64,000 nucleotides of DNA from Sphingopyxis chilensis. Its GTDB lineage: Bacteria; Pseudomonadota; Alphaproteobacteria; Sphingomonadales; Sphingomonadaceae. A model generated the notes under the pieces. It was not told the DNA's origin. It saw only the letters and a program-made list of their open reading frames with translations, and searched no databases. This document shows, one piece after another, positions 1 through 7,682 of this stretch. The position numbers were made by a program, and so were the translations under genes. Each line of letters opens with the position of its first letter. Position 1 is the stretch's first letter. The stretch spans positions 1,335,501 to 1,399,500 of the forward strand of contig NZ_CP142394.1 in assembly GCF_035930445.1 (NCBI RefSeq). Direction: 5' to 3'.

Positions 1-286
1 TCGTGGTCGCCGCGTCGAATTTCTGTTCGGTCCGGACCTTTTGGCGATAGATGGCAATCATGTCCTGGATGGGCGCGGCCAGTTGGTCTGCAAAGGGCGT
101 GGGCTCCATTCCCGACCGCGTCCTCACGAAAAGCGGATCGTCGAAATGTTGCCGCAGCTGCCCCAGCCAGCGACTCAATGTGGGCTGCGGCACGGCCAAA
201 AGGCGCGCGGCGACGCTGACGTTGCGATGCTGGTAGATCGCGTCGAAAACCATCAGGTGGCCGAGCGGGAGCAGAAGCTCATTCAT
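1..286 (-). CDS. LysR-family transcriptional regulator, N-terminal part (cut by window edge)
   Basis: Reading leftward from the ATG at 286 gives about 95 residues of a LysR-type regulator. The winged-helix N-terminus is clear (LMVFDAIYQHRNVSVAARLL, then PQPTLSRWLGQLRQ and DDPLFVRTRSGMEPT), which is the standard LysR DNA-binding helix and wing. The effector-binding domain lies outside the window. It is transcribed divergently from the FAD monooxygenase at 519, the usual layout for a LysR gene next to its target, so it probably controls that aromatic-hydroxylase operon. The inducer cannot be read from the sequence. Confidence 0.88.
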   Translation of the reverse strand, partial: MNELLLPLGHLMVFDAIYQHRNVSVAARLLAVPQPTLSRWLGQLRQHFDDPLFVRTRSGMEPTPFADQLAAPIQDMIAIYRQKVRTEQKFDAATT

Positions 287-518
287 GACGGGGCATTATC
301 GCCTCGGATCGCATTAGGAAAGCGGGTCCTGCGGACGTGCGGCCTATTCAGTATCCGTATGGAGTCAATTCACCCGCGGGCGATAATCGCAATTTCTTTC
401 GGATATCTGCGTCTTTATAAATTGTGACCAATCCGACGGCCTGGACCTTCTGCGAAGTGTGCCCGGGCTCGACCGGATTTTGCGAATAAAAATAATTCTA
501 TATTTGGGAGATATAGTC

Positions 519-2144
519 GTGACTAAAGCGGAATTTGGTTCGATTTCTTCGGACGGTAAGGCGGATGCTCCTGTTCTTATTGTAGGGGGAGGGCCCACCG
601 GTCTTATCGCGGCTGGCGAACTCCTTCGCCGCGGCGTCAGGTGCCGCCTGATCGACCGGCTGCCGGTGCCGCACCAGACCTCGAAATCCTTCACGATCCA
701 CTCGCGAACGATGGAGATGATGGAGCATATCGGCATCGCCCACCGCTATCTCGACACGGGCATCAAGAGCAACGGCTTCACCTTCAATTTCGAGAATACC
801 GAAGCGAAGCCGATTCTGGACTTCTCCACCCTGCCGGGGCGCTTTCCGTTCATCATGATCTACAATCAGAACGAAACCGAGCGCGTGCTGCGCCAGCATC
901 TCGATGCGACATTCAACTTCCGCCCCGAATGGGGCACCCAATTGCTGTCGCTGAAACAGGATGAGAGCGGCATCGAAGTCGGGCTCCGCCTTGCCGACGG
1001 CAGCAAGGAGACGATCCGTCCGCGCTGGGTCATCGGCGCCGATGGCGTGCGCAGCCGCGTGCGCGAATGCCTGGGCATCGCCTATGAGGGCGAGGATTAT
1101 GAAGAAAATGTCCTGCAGATGATGGATGTCGGCATCAATGATTTCAACGCGGGCGACGACTGGATTCACTATTTCATCGGGCAGGACAAATTCGTGCTCG
1201 TCACCAAATTACCCGGCACCAATTACCGCGTCCTGATCAGCGACAACGGCAAGGCCGACAAATCCAGCCTTGAGGAAACCCGCGAGGCGTTCCAGGGCTA
1301 TGTCAGCGCTTTCGACGATGTGGCGGCGCTCGACGAGCCGCGCTGGGCCACCAAGTGGCGCGTGTGGAAGCGCATGACGAGCAGCTATCAGCAGGGAGCC
1401 GTCTTCCTGGCGGGGGACGCGGCGCATTGCCATTCGCCGTCAGGCGGCAGCGGTATGAACGTCAGCATGCAGGATACGTTCAATCTCGCGTGGAAGATCG
1501 CGATGGTCGAAAATGGCGAGGCGCATCGCTCGCTCGTCGAAACCTATGGGCCCGAGCGAACCCCGGTGGCGGCGCAGCTTCTCGAAGGCACCCACGCGAT
1601 GCACGAGATCATCATGGGTCATGGCCAGGGGCTCGAGGATCGCATTGCAAAGACGCAGGAGGCCGGCTGGCACGATGCCGCCACCCGCCGGGTATCGGGC
1701 ATGTCGTATAATTATTGCGAGCAGCTCGCCGCCTATAATGACGATGGCCTGGCCGGGGCGAAGGCTGGCGACCGCGTGCCCGATGCCGATCTGGCGCCGC
1801 GCATTCGCCTCTTCGATCTGACGCGCCACACGCGCTTCACGCTGCTCCTCGCGCCGCAAACCGAGGCCGAGCGAGAGGCGGCTGAGGCGTTTGCGGCGAC
1901 CGTTGCCAAGCGCTGGCCGCAGGTCAAGCTGGTCACCGTCCTGCCCAAGGGTAGCGATGCCTCAATCCGTGAAGATGTGTTCGTCGACACGGCGGGCGAT
2001 CTCGCCCGGCAATGGGGAGCCAATGAGGCCGGCTGGGCGGCGCTGATCCGCCCGGACACCTACATCCATGCCCGCGCCCGGCTCGATCGCCTTGCCGTCA
2101 TCACCGACGCACTGAGCGATACGCTCGTCGAAGCATGCGGATAA
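519..2144 (+). CDS. FAD-dependent aromatic monooxygenase (phenol hydroxylase / MhpA / TfdB type)
   Basis: Class A flavoprotein hydroxylase of 541 residues, expected to hydroxylate a phenolic ring using NAD(P)H and O2. Visible motifs are the FAD-binding GGGPTG at residues 23-28, the mid-protein DG motif (VIGADGVRSR) and the late GD motif (FLAGDAAHCHSP). A C-terminal thioredoxin-like extension, typical of the PheA/MhpA/TfdB branch, accounts for the length. The GTG at 519 is chosen because GGGAG lies 8 bases upstream. The open frame extends to an ATG at 459, but that adds 20 residues unlike the family. The next gene starts 10 bases after the stop, so the two are likely co-transcribed. The exact substrate is not known; a maleylacetate reductase nearby suggests a ring-cleavage route through maleylacetate. 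Confidence 0.88.
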   Translation: MTKAEFGSISSDGKADAPVLIVGGGPTGLIAAGELLRRGVRCRLIDRLPVPHQTSKSFTIHSRTMEMMEHIGIAHRYLDTGIKSNGFTFNFENTEAKPILDFSTLPGRFPFIMIYNQNETERVLRQHLDATFNFRPEWGTQLLSLKQDESGIEVGLRLADGSKETIRPRWVIGADGVRSRVRECLGIAYEGEDYEENVLQMMDVGINDFNAGDDWIHYFIGQDKFVLVTKLPGTNYRVLISDNGKADKSSLEETREAFQGYVSAFDDVAALDEPRWATKWRVWKRMTSSYQQGAVFLAGDAAHCHSPSGGSGMNVSMQDTFNLAWKIAMVENGEAHRSLVETYGPERTPVAAQLLEGTHAMHEIIMGHGQGLEDRIAKTQEAGWHDAATRRVSGMSYNYCEQLAAYNDDGLAGAKAGDRVPDADLAPRIRLFDLTRHTRFTLLLAPQTEAEREAAEAFAATVAKRWPQVKLVTVLPKGSDASIREDVFVDTAGDLARQWGANEAGWAALIRPDTYIHARARLDRLAVITDALSDTLVEACG

Positions 2145-2154
2145 GGATCAGGCC

Positions 2155-3132
2155 ATGACAGAATCGCTCGATACGATCGACGTTGTCGTCAAACGGATCA
2201 CGCACGAAGCGACGGGGATTGCTTCCTTCGAACTGCGGCCGGCCGAGGGCGGCACACTGCCCCCGTTCACGGCCGGCGCGCACATCGACATCCGTCTCGG
2301 CAATGGCCTGGTGCGAAGCTATTCGCTGGTCAATCCGCAGGGGCAGTCCGATCGCTATGTGATTGCGGTCAACCTCGACCGGAGCAGCCGCGGCGGATCG
2401 AAGTTCATGCATGAGAAGGTGCGGGTCGGCGACCGGCTGACGATCACCGCGCCGTCGAACAATTTTCCGCTCGAGGAAAGCGCGGCGCATTCGGTTTTCA
2501 TCGCGGGCGGAATCGGTGTCACGCCAATCTGGTCGATGATCCAGCGGCAGGTCGAACTGGGCGGGTCGTGGGAGGTTCACTACGCCTGCCGCGCCGCCGA
2601 ATATGCGGCCTTTCTGGAAGATATCACAGCAGCGGACGGCGACGCCGTCGGCAAGGTCAAGCTGCATCTGGATAGCGAAAGCGGCGGCCAGGTCCTCGAC
2701 ATCAAGGCGATCGTCGACAAGGCGCCAGATGGCAGCATCTTCTATTGCTGCGGGCCCGCGGCGATGCTCGAAGCCTATAAGCAGGCGACAGCCGCTGTTC
2801 CGTCCGATCGCGTGCGCCTCGAACATTTCGGCGCGGCAGCCGCACCCGCCGATACCGGCCCCGCCGGCGAGTTCACGGTCGTGCTCGCCAAGAGCGGCGG
2901 CGAATTTCTGGTCGAGGAAGGGATGACGATCCTCGAGACATTGCTGCAGAACGGGATCAGCCAGAATTATTCCTGCACCCAGGGCGTGTGCGGCACCTGC
3001 AGGACACCCGTGCTCGAAGGCGTTCCGGATCATCGAGACTGGGTGCTTTCCGACGATCAGAAGGCGTCGAATGATGTCATGCTGATCTGCTGTTCGCTCA
3101 GCAAGACGGACCGGCTCGTTCTCGATCTTTGA
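2155..3132 (+). CDS. PDR/VanB-family oxidoreductase (FMN/NAD domains plus C-terminal 2Fe-2S)
   Basis: A 325-residue reductase of the phthalate dioxygenase reductase/VanB class. The flavin-binding part contains RSYSLVNP near residue 58, the nucleotide-binding part contains GGIGVTPIWSM, and a plant-type 2Fe-2S ferredoxin domain at the C-terminus has the cluster cysteines in YSCTQGVCGTC plus a late Cys in MLICCS. Such proteins pass electrons from NAD(P)H to a Rieske oxygenase or other monooxygenase. It starts 10 bases after the FAD monooxygenase with AAGGA upstream. No Rieske oxygenase is present in the window, so its partner is either elsewhere or it works with an unlinked system; class A hydroxylases do not normally need a reductase. 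Confidence 0.9.
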   Translation: MTESLDTIDVVVKRITHEATGIASFELRPAEGGTLPPFTAGAHIDIRLGNGLVRSYSLVNPQGQSDRYVIAVNLDRSSRGGSKFMHEKVRVGDRLTITAPSNNFPLEESAAHSVFIAGGIGVTPIWSMIQRQVELGGSWEVHYACRAAEYAAFLEDITAADGDAVGKVKLHLDSESGGQVLDIKAIVDKAPDGSIFYCCGPAAMLEAYKQATAAVPSDRVRLEHFGAAAAPADTGPAGEFTVVLAKSGGEFLVEEGMTILETLLQNGISQNYSCTQGVCGTCRTPVLEGVPDHRDWVLSDDQKASNDVMLICCSLSKTDRLVLDL

Positions 3133-3468
3133 TCGAAGAACAGGCCCCGAAGCCCGTCCCGTTCAGGCTGAGTGCTTCAGGTCCCTCCCTTTAACGGGAG
3201 GGGCCTGATTTGCATGAAGCATATAAACCTGGCTCTTCCTCGGAAAGTCGTGACCGGCACCTCGAGGCCGCCTTCAATTCCTCATTCGCGATGTGGGCGT
3301 CACGGCCGCATTTGGGCAATTTCATTCGCGATAGAATAGCATCCACTGAGTGCGCTCCGCATGGCTAAGTCCAGCGCACTTAGCCTTCACCGACGATCCG
3401 GATCACGGTCTTGCTCTCTCCGCGACCTGCGCAAACGACAGAAAGTTATACGTCATCGCGCCGATGCG
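3133..3468. other. Intergenic stretch, no gene recognised
   Basis: The 336 bases between the convergent reductase and LysR genes contain the hairpin at 3178-3207 and otherwise nothing recognisable. Open frames here (for example from 3350) are antisense to the LysR gene and lack family features. Confidence 0.6.
3178..3207 (+). terminator. Terminator-like hairpin after the monooxygenase-reductase pair
   Basis: CAGGTCCCTCCC pairs with GGGAGGGGCCTG across the loop tttaac, a 12-bp stem with one G-T pair, 45 bases after the reductase stop codon. No T-run follows on the plus strand, so efficiency is uncertain. The remaining 260 bases to 3468 hold no gene I can support. Confidence 0.5.
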
Positions 3469-4416
3469 TCACATGTTCGCGGCTATTTTTCTGGGTTCCC
3501 ATTCGGGGTGGCAAGCGGTGCGGGCCTCGACCTGCCGGATCCGCGCAATATGCGCGCGCAGCCAGATATTTCCGGGCTCGCTGTCGAACCGTTCATGCCA
3601 ATATTGCTTCACATCGAAGCCCGGCAAGTCGATCGGCGGCTTCATCAGGCAAACCCGCTCGGGGCTCGCGATAGCCGCGACGCGTGAGGGGACCGTCAGG
3701 ATCATGTTCGAGCGTTCGGCCATGTGGGCGCTCAGCAGGAAATTTTCCGACAATATCTGGACATGGCTTTCGCCGATGACATCGAGGATGCGCTTTTCGA
3801 CTTCTTCGTGGATATGACCGAGGCGCTTTCCGTCGACCAGAATATGCCGCGCGCTGCAATATTCGTCTAATGTAAGTTCTCGGCCTTTCACGAGATTTCT
3901 GGGCACAATGCAGACATAATGCTCCCTGAAAAGCGTCTGTTCGCGAATCCCGGCGACCAAATTCGGAAAGCTGCCGATCGCGACATCGACCTCCCCCGAT
4001 TCCAGTTGCGCCACAAGCCGAGAGCGCCCCAACGGAACCGCCGTAAAGCTCACATGCGGGGCGGTCTTCTGGGCCCAGTCCTCGAGCCACGGGAGGGTTA
4101 ATAAATGCCCGATGTCGGTCGCCGCGATCAGAAAATTCCGGTGCGAGGCCGACGGGTCGAAGTCCTGATCCGCCGACAATCGCTTCGCGTAGATTTCGAG
4201 GGCATCCGAGATGGCGCCCGCGATCGACATCGCCATCGCAGTCGGCTCGAGACCCTTGCTGGTGCGCACGAACAGCGGATTGTCGAAATGCGATCGCAGA
4301 TATTTGAGGTGACGACTGAGCGTCGGCTGCGGCAAGTCGAGGGCTTCGGCCGCCTGGGTCACGCTCTTGAGCCGCAGCAGCGTCTCGAAAACCGTCAAAT
4401 GGAGGAAAGACAGCAT
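3469..4416 (-). CDS. LysR-family transcriptional regulator
   Basis: A full-length LysR regulator of 315 residues. The N-terminal winged helix (LTVFETLLRLKSVTQAAEAL, QPTLSRHLKYLRSHFDNPLF) is clear, followed by the periplasmic-binding-protein-like effector domain. The ATG at 4416 is preferred to one at 4437 because GGAGG sits 7 bases upstream and the family starts directly at this helix. It resembles the partial LysR at the left edge in the DNA-binding region, so both may respond to aromatic compounds. It lies between the reductase and the maleylacetate reductase gene and is a plausible controller of either. Effector unknown. Confidence 0.9.
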   Translation of the reverse strand: MLSFLHLTVFETLLRLKSVTQAAEALDLPQPTLSRHLKYLRSHFDNPLFVRTSKGLEPTAMAMSIAGAISDALEIYAKRLSADQDFDPSASHRNFLIAATDIGHLLTLPWLEDWAQKTAPHVSFTAVPLGRSRLVAQLESGEVDVAIGSFPNLVAGIREQTLFREHYVCIVPRNLVKGRELTLDEYCSARHILVDGKRLGHIHEEVEKRILDVIGESHVQILSENFLLSAHMAERSNMILTVPSRVAAIASPERVCLMKPPIDLPGFDVKQYWHERFDSEPGNIWLRAHIARIRQVEARTACHPEWEPRKIAANM

Positions 4417-4632
4417 CAGCCGGCCTCCGCCGCACATGGAGGGATCGGCGGCGACCCGTCGCGGCGCCGCAAGCGCCCCATGTTATGATTGCAGACCCAC
4501 GGCGGCATCGCTGGGGCTCCCTTGCTCTAAAGCGGCTGCCCGACGCCGCTCCTCTCCGGGCAATTTTTATCTTGTCCGGAAAAGCTGCGCCCTTCACCGG
4601 GCGGAAGCAAGAAAATCGCCTGGATAGGGCGC

Positions 4633-4651
4633 ATTCAGATTATGAATAATC
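4633..4651. promoter_or_regulatory. Candidate LysR-type operator upstream of the LysR gene
   Basis: ATTCAGATTATGAAT overlaps the palindrome GATTAT-GA-ATAATC in an AT-rich patch about 220 bases upstream of the LysR start, and includes a T-N11-A core typical of LysR sites. Assignment by symmetry only. Confidence 0.3.
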
Positions 4652-4721
4652 CTAATTCACGAGCGGGCCGGCGGCGCCGCGTCGGAAGCCACTGACCGCG
4701 CTTTTCTACTGCAGGCCCGCA

Positions 4722-4754
4722 GGCCCGTGCGGCGCGTTTGACGCCGCGCGGGCC
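4722..4754 (-). terminator. GC-rich hairpin downstream of the maleylacetate reductase gene
   Basis: GGCCCGTGCGGCG pairs with CGCCGCGCGGGCC over a 7-base loop, about 130 bases beyond the stop of the minus-strand reductase gene at 4881. No U-run follows on that strand. It may be a weak terminator or mRNA 3'-end structure. Confidence 0.35.
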
Positions 4755-4880
4755 TGGCGAAACGAAGGGCGCCGCTTTCGCCGATATGTTCCGGCTGATT
4801 CACCGGGCGGGTGCGCGCCGGGCAGAGAAACGCCCGAACAGGCGAGGCATCCGACGAGGCCTCGCTGCACATGCGCTTTG

Positions 4881-5954
4881 CTAGGCTGGCTCCAATTCCG
4901 CGCTCTGCGGCATGGCGCCAGTATAAGCCCGCGCAAGAAGCGCGCGAATGCCATCCTCGGTCACCGGCCGCGGATTGGGATAGGGATTCTGGATCGCGAG
5001 CTTCGCTGCGATTTCGATGCCCTCCTCGGGCATGCCGAGTTTTGCCAGCGACATTTCGGCGCCCAGCTTCGAGGCAAGCTCATAGAGAGCGGCCGGCGGC
5101 TCGCGGCCGCCCATGGCACGCGACGCGCGCACCATCGCATCGGGGGCTGCCGGCGCGTTATAGGCGATCGCATGCGGCAAGATCGCGGTGTGCGTCTCGG
5201 CATGCGGCATGTCGAAACGGCCGCCGAGCGTGTGGCACAACTTATGATGCAAGGCGACCGACGCCGAACCCAATACCATGCCTGCGAGCCAGCATCCGTA
5301 AAGCGCCTGCGTCCTCGCCTCGTCGTCGCCCCCATCTTCCGCGAGCCGGGGGAGGCTCTCGTAAAGCGATCTTATGCCCTCTTCGGCCATCATCGACACG
5401 ATCGGATTGCCATCGACGGCATAAAGGCCTTCCATGCAATGAGCGATGGCATTGAGGCCGCTCGCCACGGTCATGCCAAGCGGAAGCGAGCGCGTCAGGT
5501 CGGGATCGTAGATGACCGTTCGCGGAACCACCCCGGCATCGCGCCCGGTGGTCTTGATGCCGTCTTCGGTCATGCCCCAGATCGGGGTGACCTCGGATCC
5601 GGCGTAGGTGGTTGGAATGACCAGTGAAGGCAAGCCGGCCCGAAGCGACAGGGCCTTGGCGAGGCCCGTCGTCGATCCGCCGCCGATGGCCACCGTAAAA
5701 TCGGCCCCGATCTCTTTCGCCGCGACCAGCGCTTCCTCGACGATGGAAACGGGGACGTGCATCGTCGCCCGGTCGAAAAGGCCTCCGGCGAGCGGGCCGA
5801 GCAGCGCGAAGACATTCCGTCCGGCCGAGGCCTGTTCGGGCGTCGACAGGATCAGCGCGCGTTTCCCGATCAGCGCGGCTTCGTCGGCGACACGGTTCAG
5901 TGCGCCGTGCGCGAAGATGACGCGGTAGGGAAAGGAATTGAATGTGAAGTCCAT
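4881..5954 (-). CDS. Maleylacetate reductase (iron-containing alcohol dehydrogenase family)
   Basis: 357 residues, the normal length of maleylacetate reductases, which reduce maleylacetate to 3-oxoadipate with NAD(P)H in hydroxyquinol, resorcinol and chloroaromatic breakdown. The Rossmann part carries GGGST at residues 91-95 and PTTYAGSEVTPIWG. The helical part has SGLNAIAHCMEGLYA and later HHKLCHTLGG, family metal/active-site segments. The ATG at 5954 (MDFTFNSFPYRVIFA) matches the usual family start; the open frame continues 63 residues upstream in low-complexity sequence. It lies alone on the minus strand with a 584-base upstream region containing a LysR-type dyad. A generic iron-containing dehydrogenase is the main alternative. 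Confidence 0.88.
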   Translation of the reverse strand: MDFTFNSFPYRVIFAHGALNRVADEAALIGKRALILSTPEQASAGRNVFALLGPLAGGLFDRATMHVPVSIVEEALVAAKEIGADFTVAIGGGSTTGLAKALSLRAGLPSLVIPTTYAGSEVTPIWGMTEDGIKTTGRDAGVVPRTVIYDPDLTRSLPLGMTVASGLNAIAHCMEGLYAVDGNPIVSMMAEEGIRSLYESLPRLAEDGGDDEARTQALYGCWLAGMVLGSASVALHHKLCHTLGGRFDMPHAETHTAILPHAIAYNAPAAPDAMVRASRAMGGREPPAALYELASKLGAEMSLAKLGMPEEGIEIAAKLAIQNPYPNPRPVTEDGIRALLARAYTGAMPQSAELEPA

Positions 5955-6538
5955 GAGGTTGATCCGATCAAATCCAGACAGGGGCGCCGCAGGCGCGCCG
6001 GGAAACGAAGACAGGCTGGTTGCAAAGGCAGGGCATCGCCGCGATGGCGGATGCGATGCGGGCGTCGGGGCCGCACGCGCGATCCGATACCCCGCGGCCG
6101 CGCCAAGAAGGACTACCTTTCTCCCTGTATCGTCCCCCGGCACGCGAGCCGGGACCGTTTAAAAGCGGCTTTGCCGCGCTATGCCAGCCGGGGATAGCAA
6201 CGTGGCGAGCGGCGATGAACCTCCGAAACCAGATAGGGGTTATACACATTCCGAATAACCGCAGCGCGGGGCACGACGCGTTTTCCGCCGATCACGACAA
6301 CACCACCGGGCGGTCATCCAATCATTGCCTCGCGCATCGTCGCCGGACTCTCGCCCTTCCGGCGATTTCGCTGCGGCGAGCGTGGGGGCATCGCTTATCG
6401 TTTTGATGTCGGTTGCAGGCAGCTGGCGGCGCGTATTCCTGGAAGAGCGCCGGCGCTTTCGCCCTCGGAATATTGCCCTTCAACTATCGGGTACCGGGCG
6501 TCTGCGACGACCTCTTTCCCCCACGGGTCGACGGCGGA
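5955..6538. other. 584-base intergenic region, no gene recognised
   Basis: This region lies between the maleylacetate reductase start and the IclR stop. It contains the dyad at 6238-6260 and small GC hairpins near 6136-6153. Open frames on either strand are Arg/Pro-rich and unlike known proteins. It should hold the maleylacetate reductase promoter. Confidence 0.5.
6238..6260. promoter_or_regulatory. Candidate LysR-type operator upstream of maleylacetate reductase
   Basis: GGTTAT-N11-ATAACC is a perfect dyad whose core is T-N11-A, the classical LysR recognition pattern, about 285 bases upstream of the maleylacetate reductase ATG. Two LysR genes lie within 6 kb. Confidence 0.42.
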
Positions 6539-7348
6539 TCAGCGATCCCCCGGCAAGGCCCTTATCCGCGCGGCAAGCGATACGAGGCGCGGCCCGGTAT
6601 CGCTCCGCATCTCTGTCTCGTTGGTCTGGAAGGCGGGCGTCGCGCACACCAGCGCCAGGCATTCGCCGTCGGCCGTCCGCAACAGGGGGGCCGCGACGGC
6701 AAGGGTTTCGGCGCGCCACGACGAGACAAAGCAGAACCCGTGCGCCTTGCAATCTTCGGCGCCGCGATCGGCCTCGGCTTTCTCGCCGGCAAGATGCGGA
6801 GCCGTCTCCAGCGTTCTGGTGTGAAGCGCAGAGCGCTCGCCGGACGTCATGAGCGAGAGGATCGCGCGGCCCACCGCGGTGCTGTAAAGCGGGACCGAGA
6901 AACCTATGTCGGAAATATAGTCGGACACCACCGTGTCGTCCGAGCGTGTGACGTCGAGCATGATCGCGTGAAGGCCGTTCGACATTGCCATCGAAACATT
7001 GCCGCCCGCCCGCACCGCAAAATCCCGCATGAAAGGCCGCGCGGCCTGCCGGATCTTGAAGCGCGCAAGGAGCGGATAGGCCACCGAAAGAACCTGCGAT
7101 CCCACGCGATAGGCGCCGCTTTCGTTGCGGCCGAGATAGCCCAGTTGGACCAGCGTGTTGGTGAGGCGCGAGACCGAGGACCGCGGCATTCCCGTTCGCG
7201 AGGATATCTCCGAATTGCTCAGCCAGGCATCGTACGGCCCAAAAGCCGAAAGCACCTTCAAGCCTCTGTCGAGCGTGGTCGCAAAGAAGGGGTCGGGATT
7301 CGGGGAGGAGCGCTGTCTTGCTTTCGAACCCTGCTTCTCGTCCGCCAC
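6539..7348 (-). CDS. IclR-family transcriptional regulator
   Basis: About 269 residues. An N-terminal winged helix (TTLDRGLKVLSAFG, SNSEISSRTGMPRSSVSRLTNTLVQLGYL) is followed by the IclR effector domain (SVPLYSTAVGRAILS, then CFVSSWRAETLAVAAPLL). The frame is open to 7684 but the upstream part overlaps the divergent promoter and is low-complexity. A GTG at 7348 with GGGA 6 bases upstream gives the usual length. It is divergent from the GMC oxidoreductase gene and probably represses or activates the alcohol/aldehyde oxidation genes at 7683-11827. Effector unknown. Confidence 0.85.
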   Translation of the reverse strand: MADEKQGSKARQRSSPNPDPFFATTLDRGLKVLSAFGPYDAWLSNSEISSRTGMPRSSVSRLTNTLVQLGYLGRNESGAYRVGSQVLSVAYPLLARFKIRQAARPFMRDFAVRAGGNVSMAMSNGLHAIMLDVTRSDDTVVSDYISDIGFSVPLYSTAVGRAILSLMTSGERSALHTRTLETAPHLAGEKAEADRGAEDCKAHGFCFVSSWRAETLAVAAPLLRTADGECLALVCATPAFQTNETEMRSDTGPRLVSLAARIRALPGDR

Positions 7349-7479
7349 TGATTGTCCCACCTTGTCTTTCAGGCTTCGCCTTCGCCCTGCCGGCTGCCGC
7401 GCACCCGGCCAGCCATTCCACAGGAAACGGAAATTCGCCTTCGGCACACTGATAGCGACGCGGGGTAAAAAATCAAATT

Positions 7480-7520
7480 TCGATATATCGACAAGATTGC
7501 TTTGACAGTTCCGATATATG
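7480..7520. promoter_or_regulatory. Candidate IclR operator with repeated CGATATAT
   Basis: TCGATATATCGA at 7480-7491 is a perfect 12-bp palindrome. A second copy of the core, TTCCGATATATG, lies at 7509-7520, with the cores 31 bases apart (three helical turns). The second element recurs exactly, in reverse complement, at 9306-9317 before the next gene. The position in the IclR/GMC divergent region fits an IclR target; identity is inferred. Confidence 0.45.
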
Positions 7521-7583
7521 AAACTAGATGTCGATTGCCGTTCAAAAAATGAACGACAGGGGCCGGGAGGGGCTGCCGAGTGT

Positions 7584-7617
7584 AGGAGCCCATGCGTGCG
7601 TGCGCGCATGGGCTCCT
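7584..7617 (+). promoter_or_regulatory. Leader hairpin upstream of the GMC oxidoreductase gene
   Basis: AGGAGCCCATGCG and CGCATGGGCTCCT form a perfect 13-bp stem with an 8-base loop, followed by ctcttt. It lies between the operator-like repeats and the GMC start, so it would be in the 5' leader as an attenuator-like or stabilising structure. It also argues that translation starts downstream of it. Confidence 0.45.
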
Positions 7618-7682
7618 CTTTCGCTGCAAGCCGCCGCTGGAGGATGGATAGCGTCGATATGAATTTAGCGCCGGGCGACGTC

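Larger units (their letters stand above)
4417..4880. other. Intergenic stretch, no gene recognised
   Basis: The 464 bases between the LysR start and the end of the maleylacetate reductase gene hold the LysR promoter region, the AT-rich dyad at 4633-4651 and the hairpin at 4722-4754. No coding frame here shows family features. Confidence 0.55.
7349..7682. other. Divergent promoter region between IclR and GMC oxidoreductase
   Basis: The 334 bases contain the operator-like repeats at 7480-7520 and a 13-bp leader hairpin at 7584-7617. No gene was recognised in it. Confidence 0.55.
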
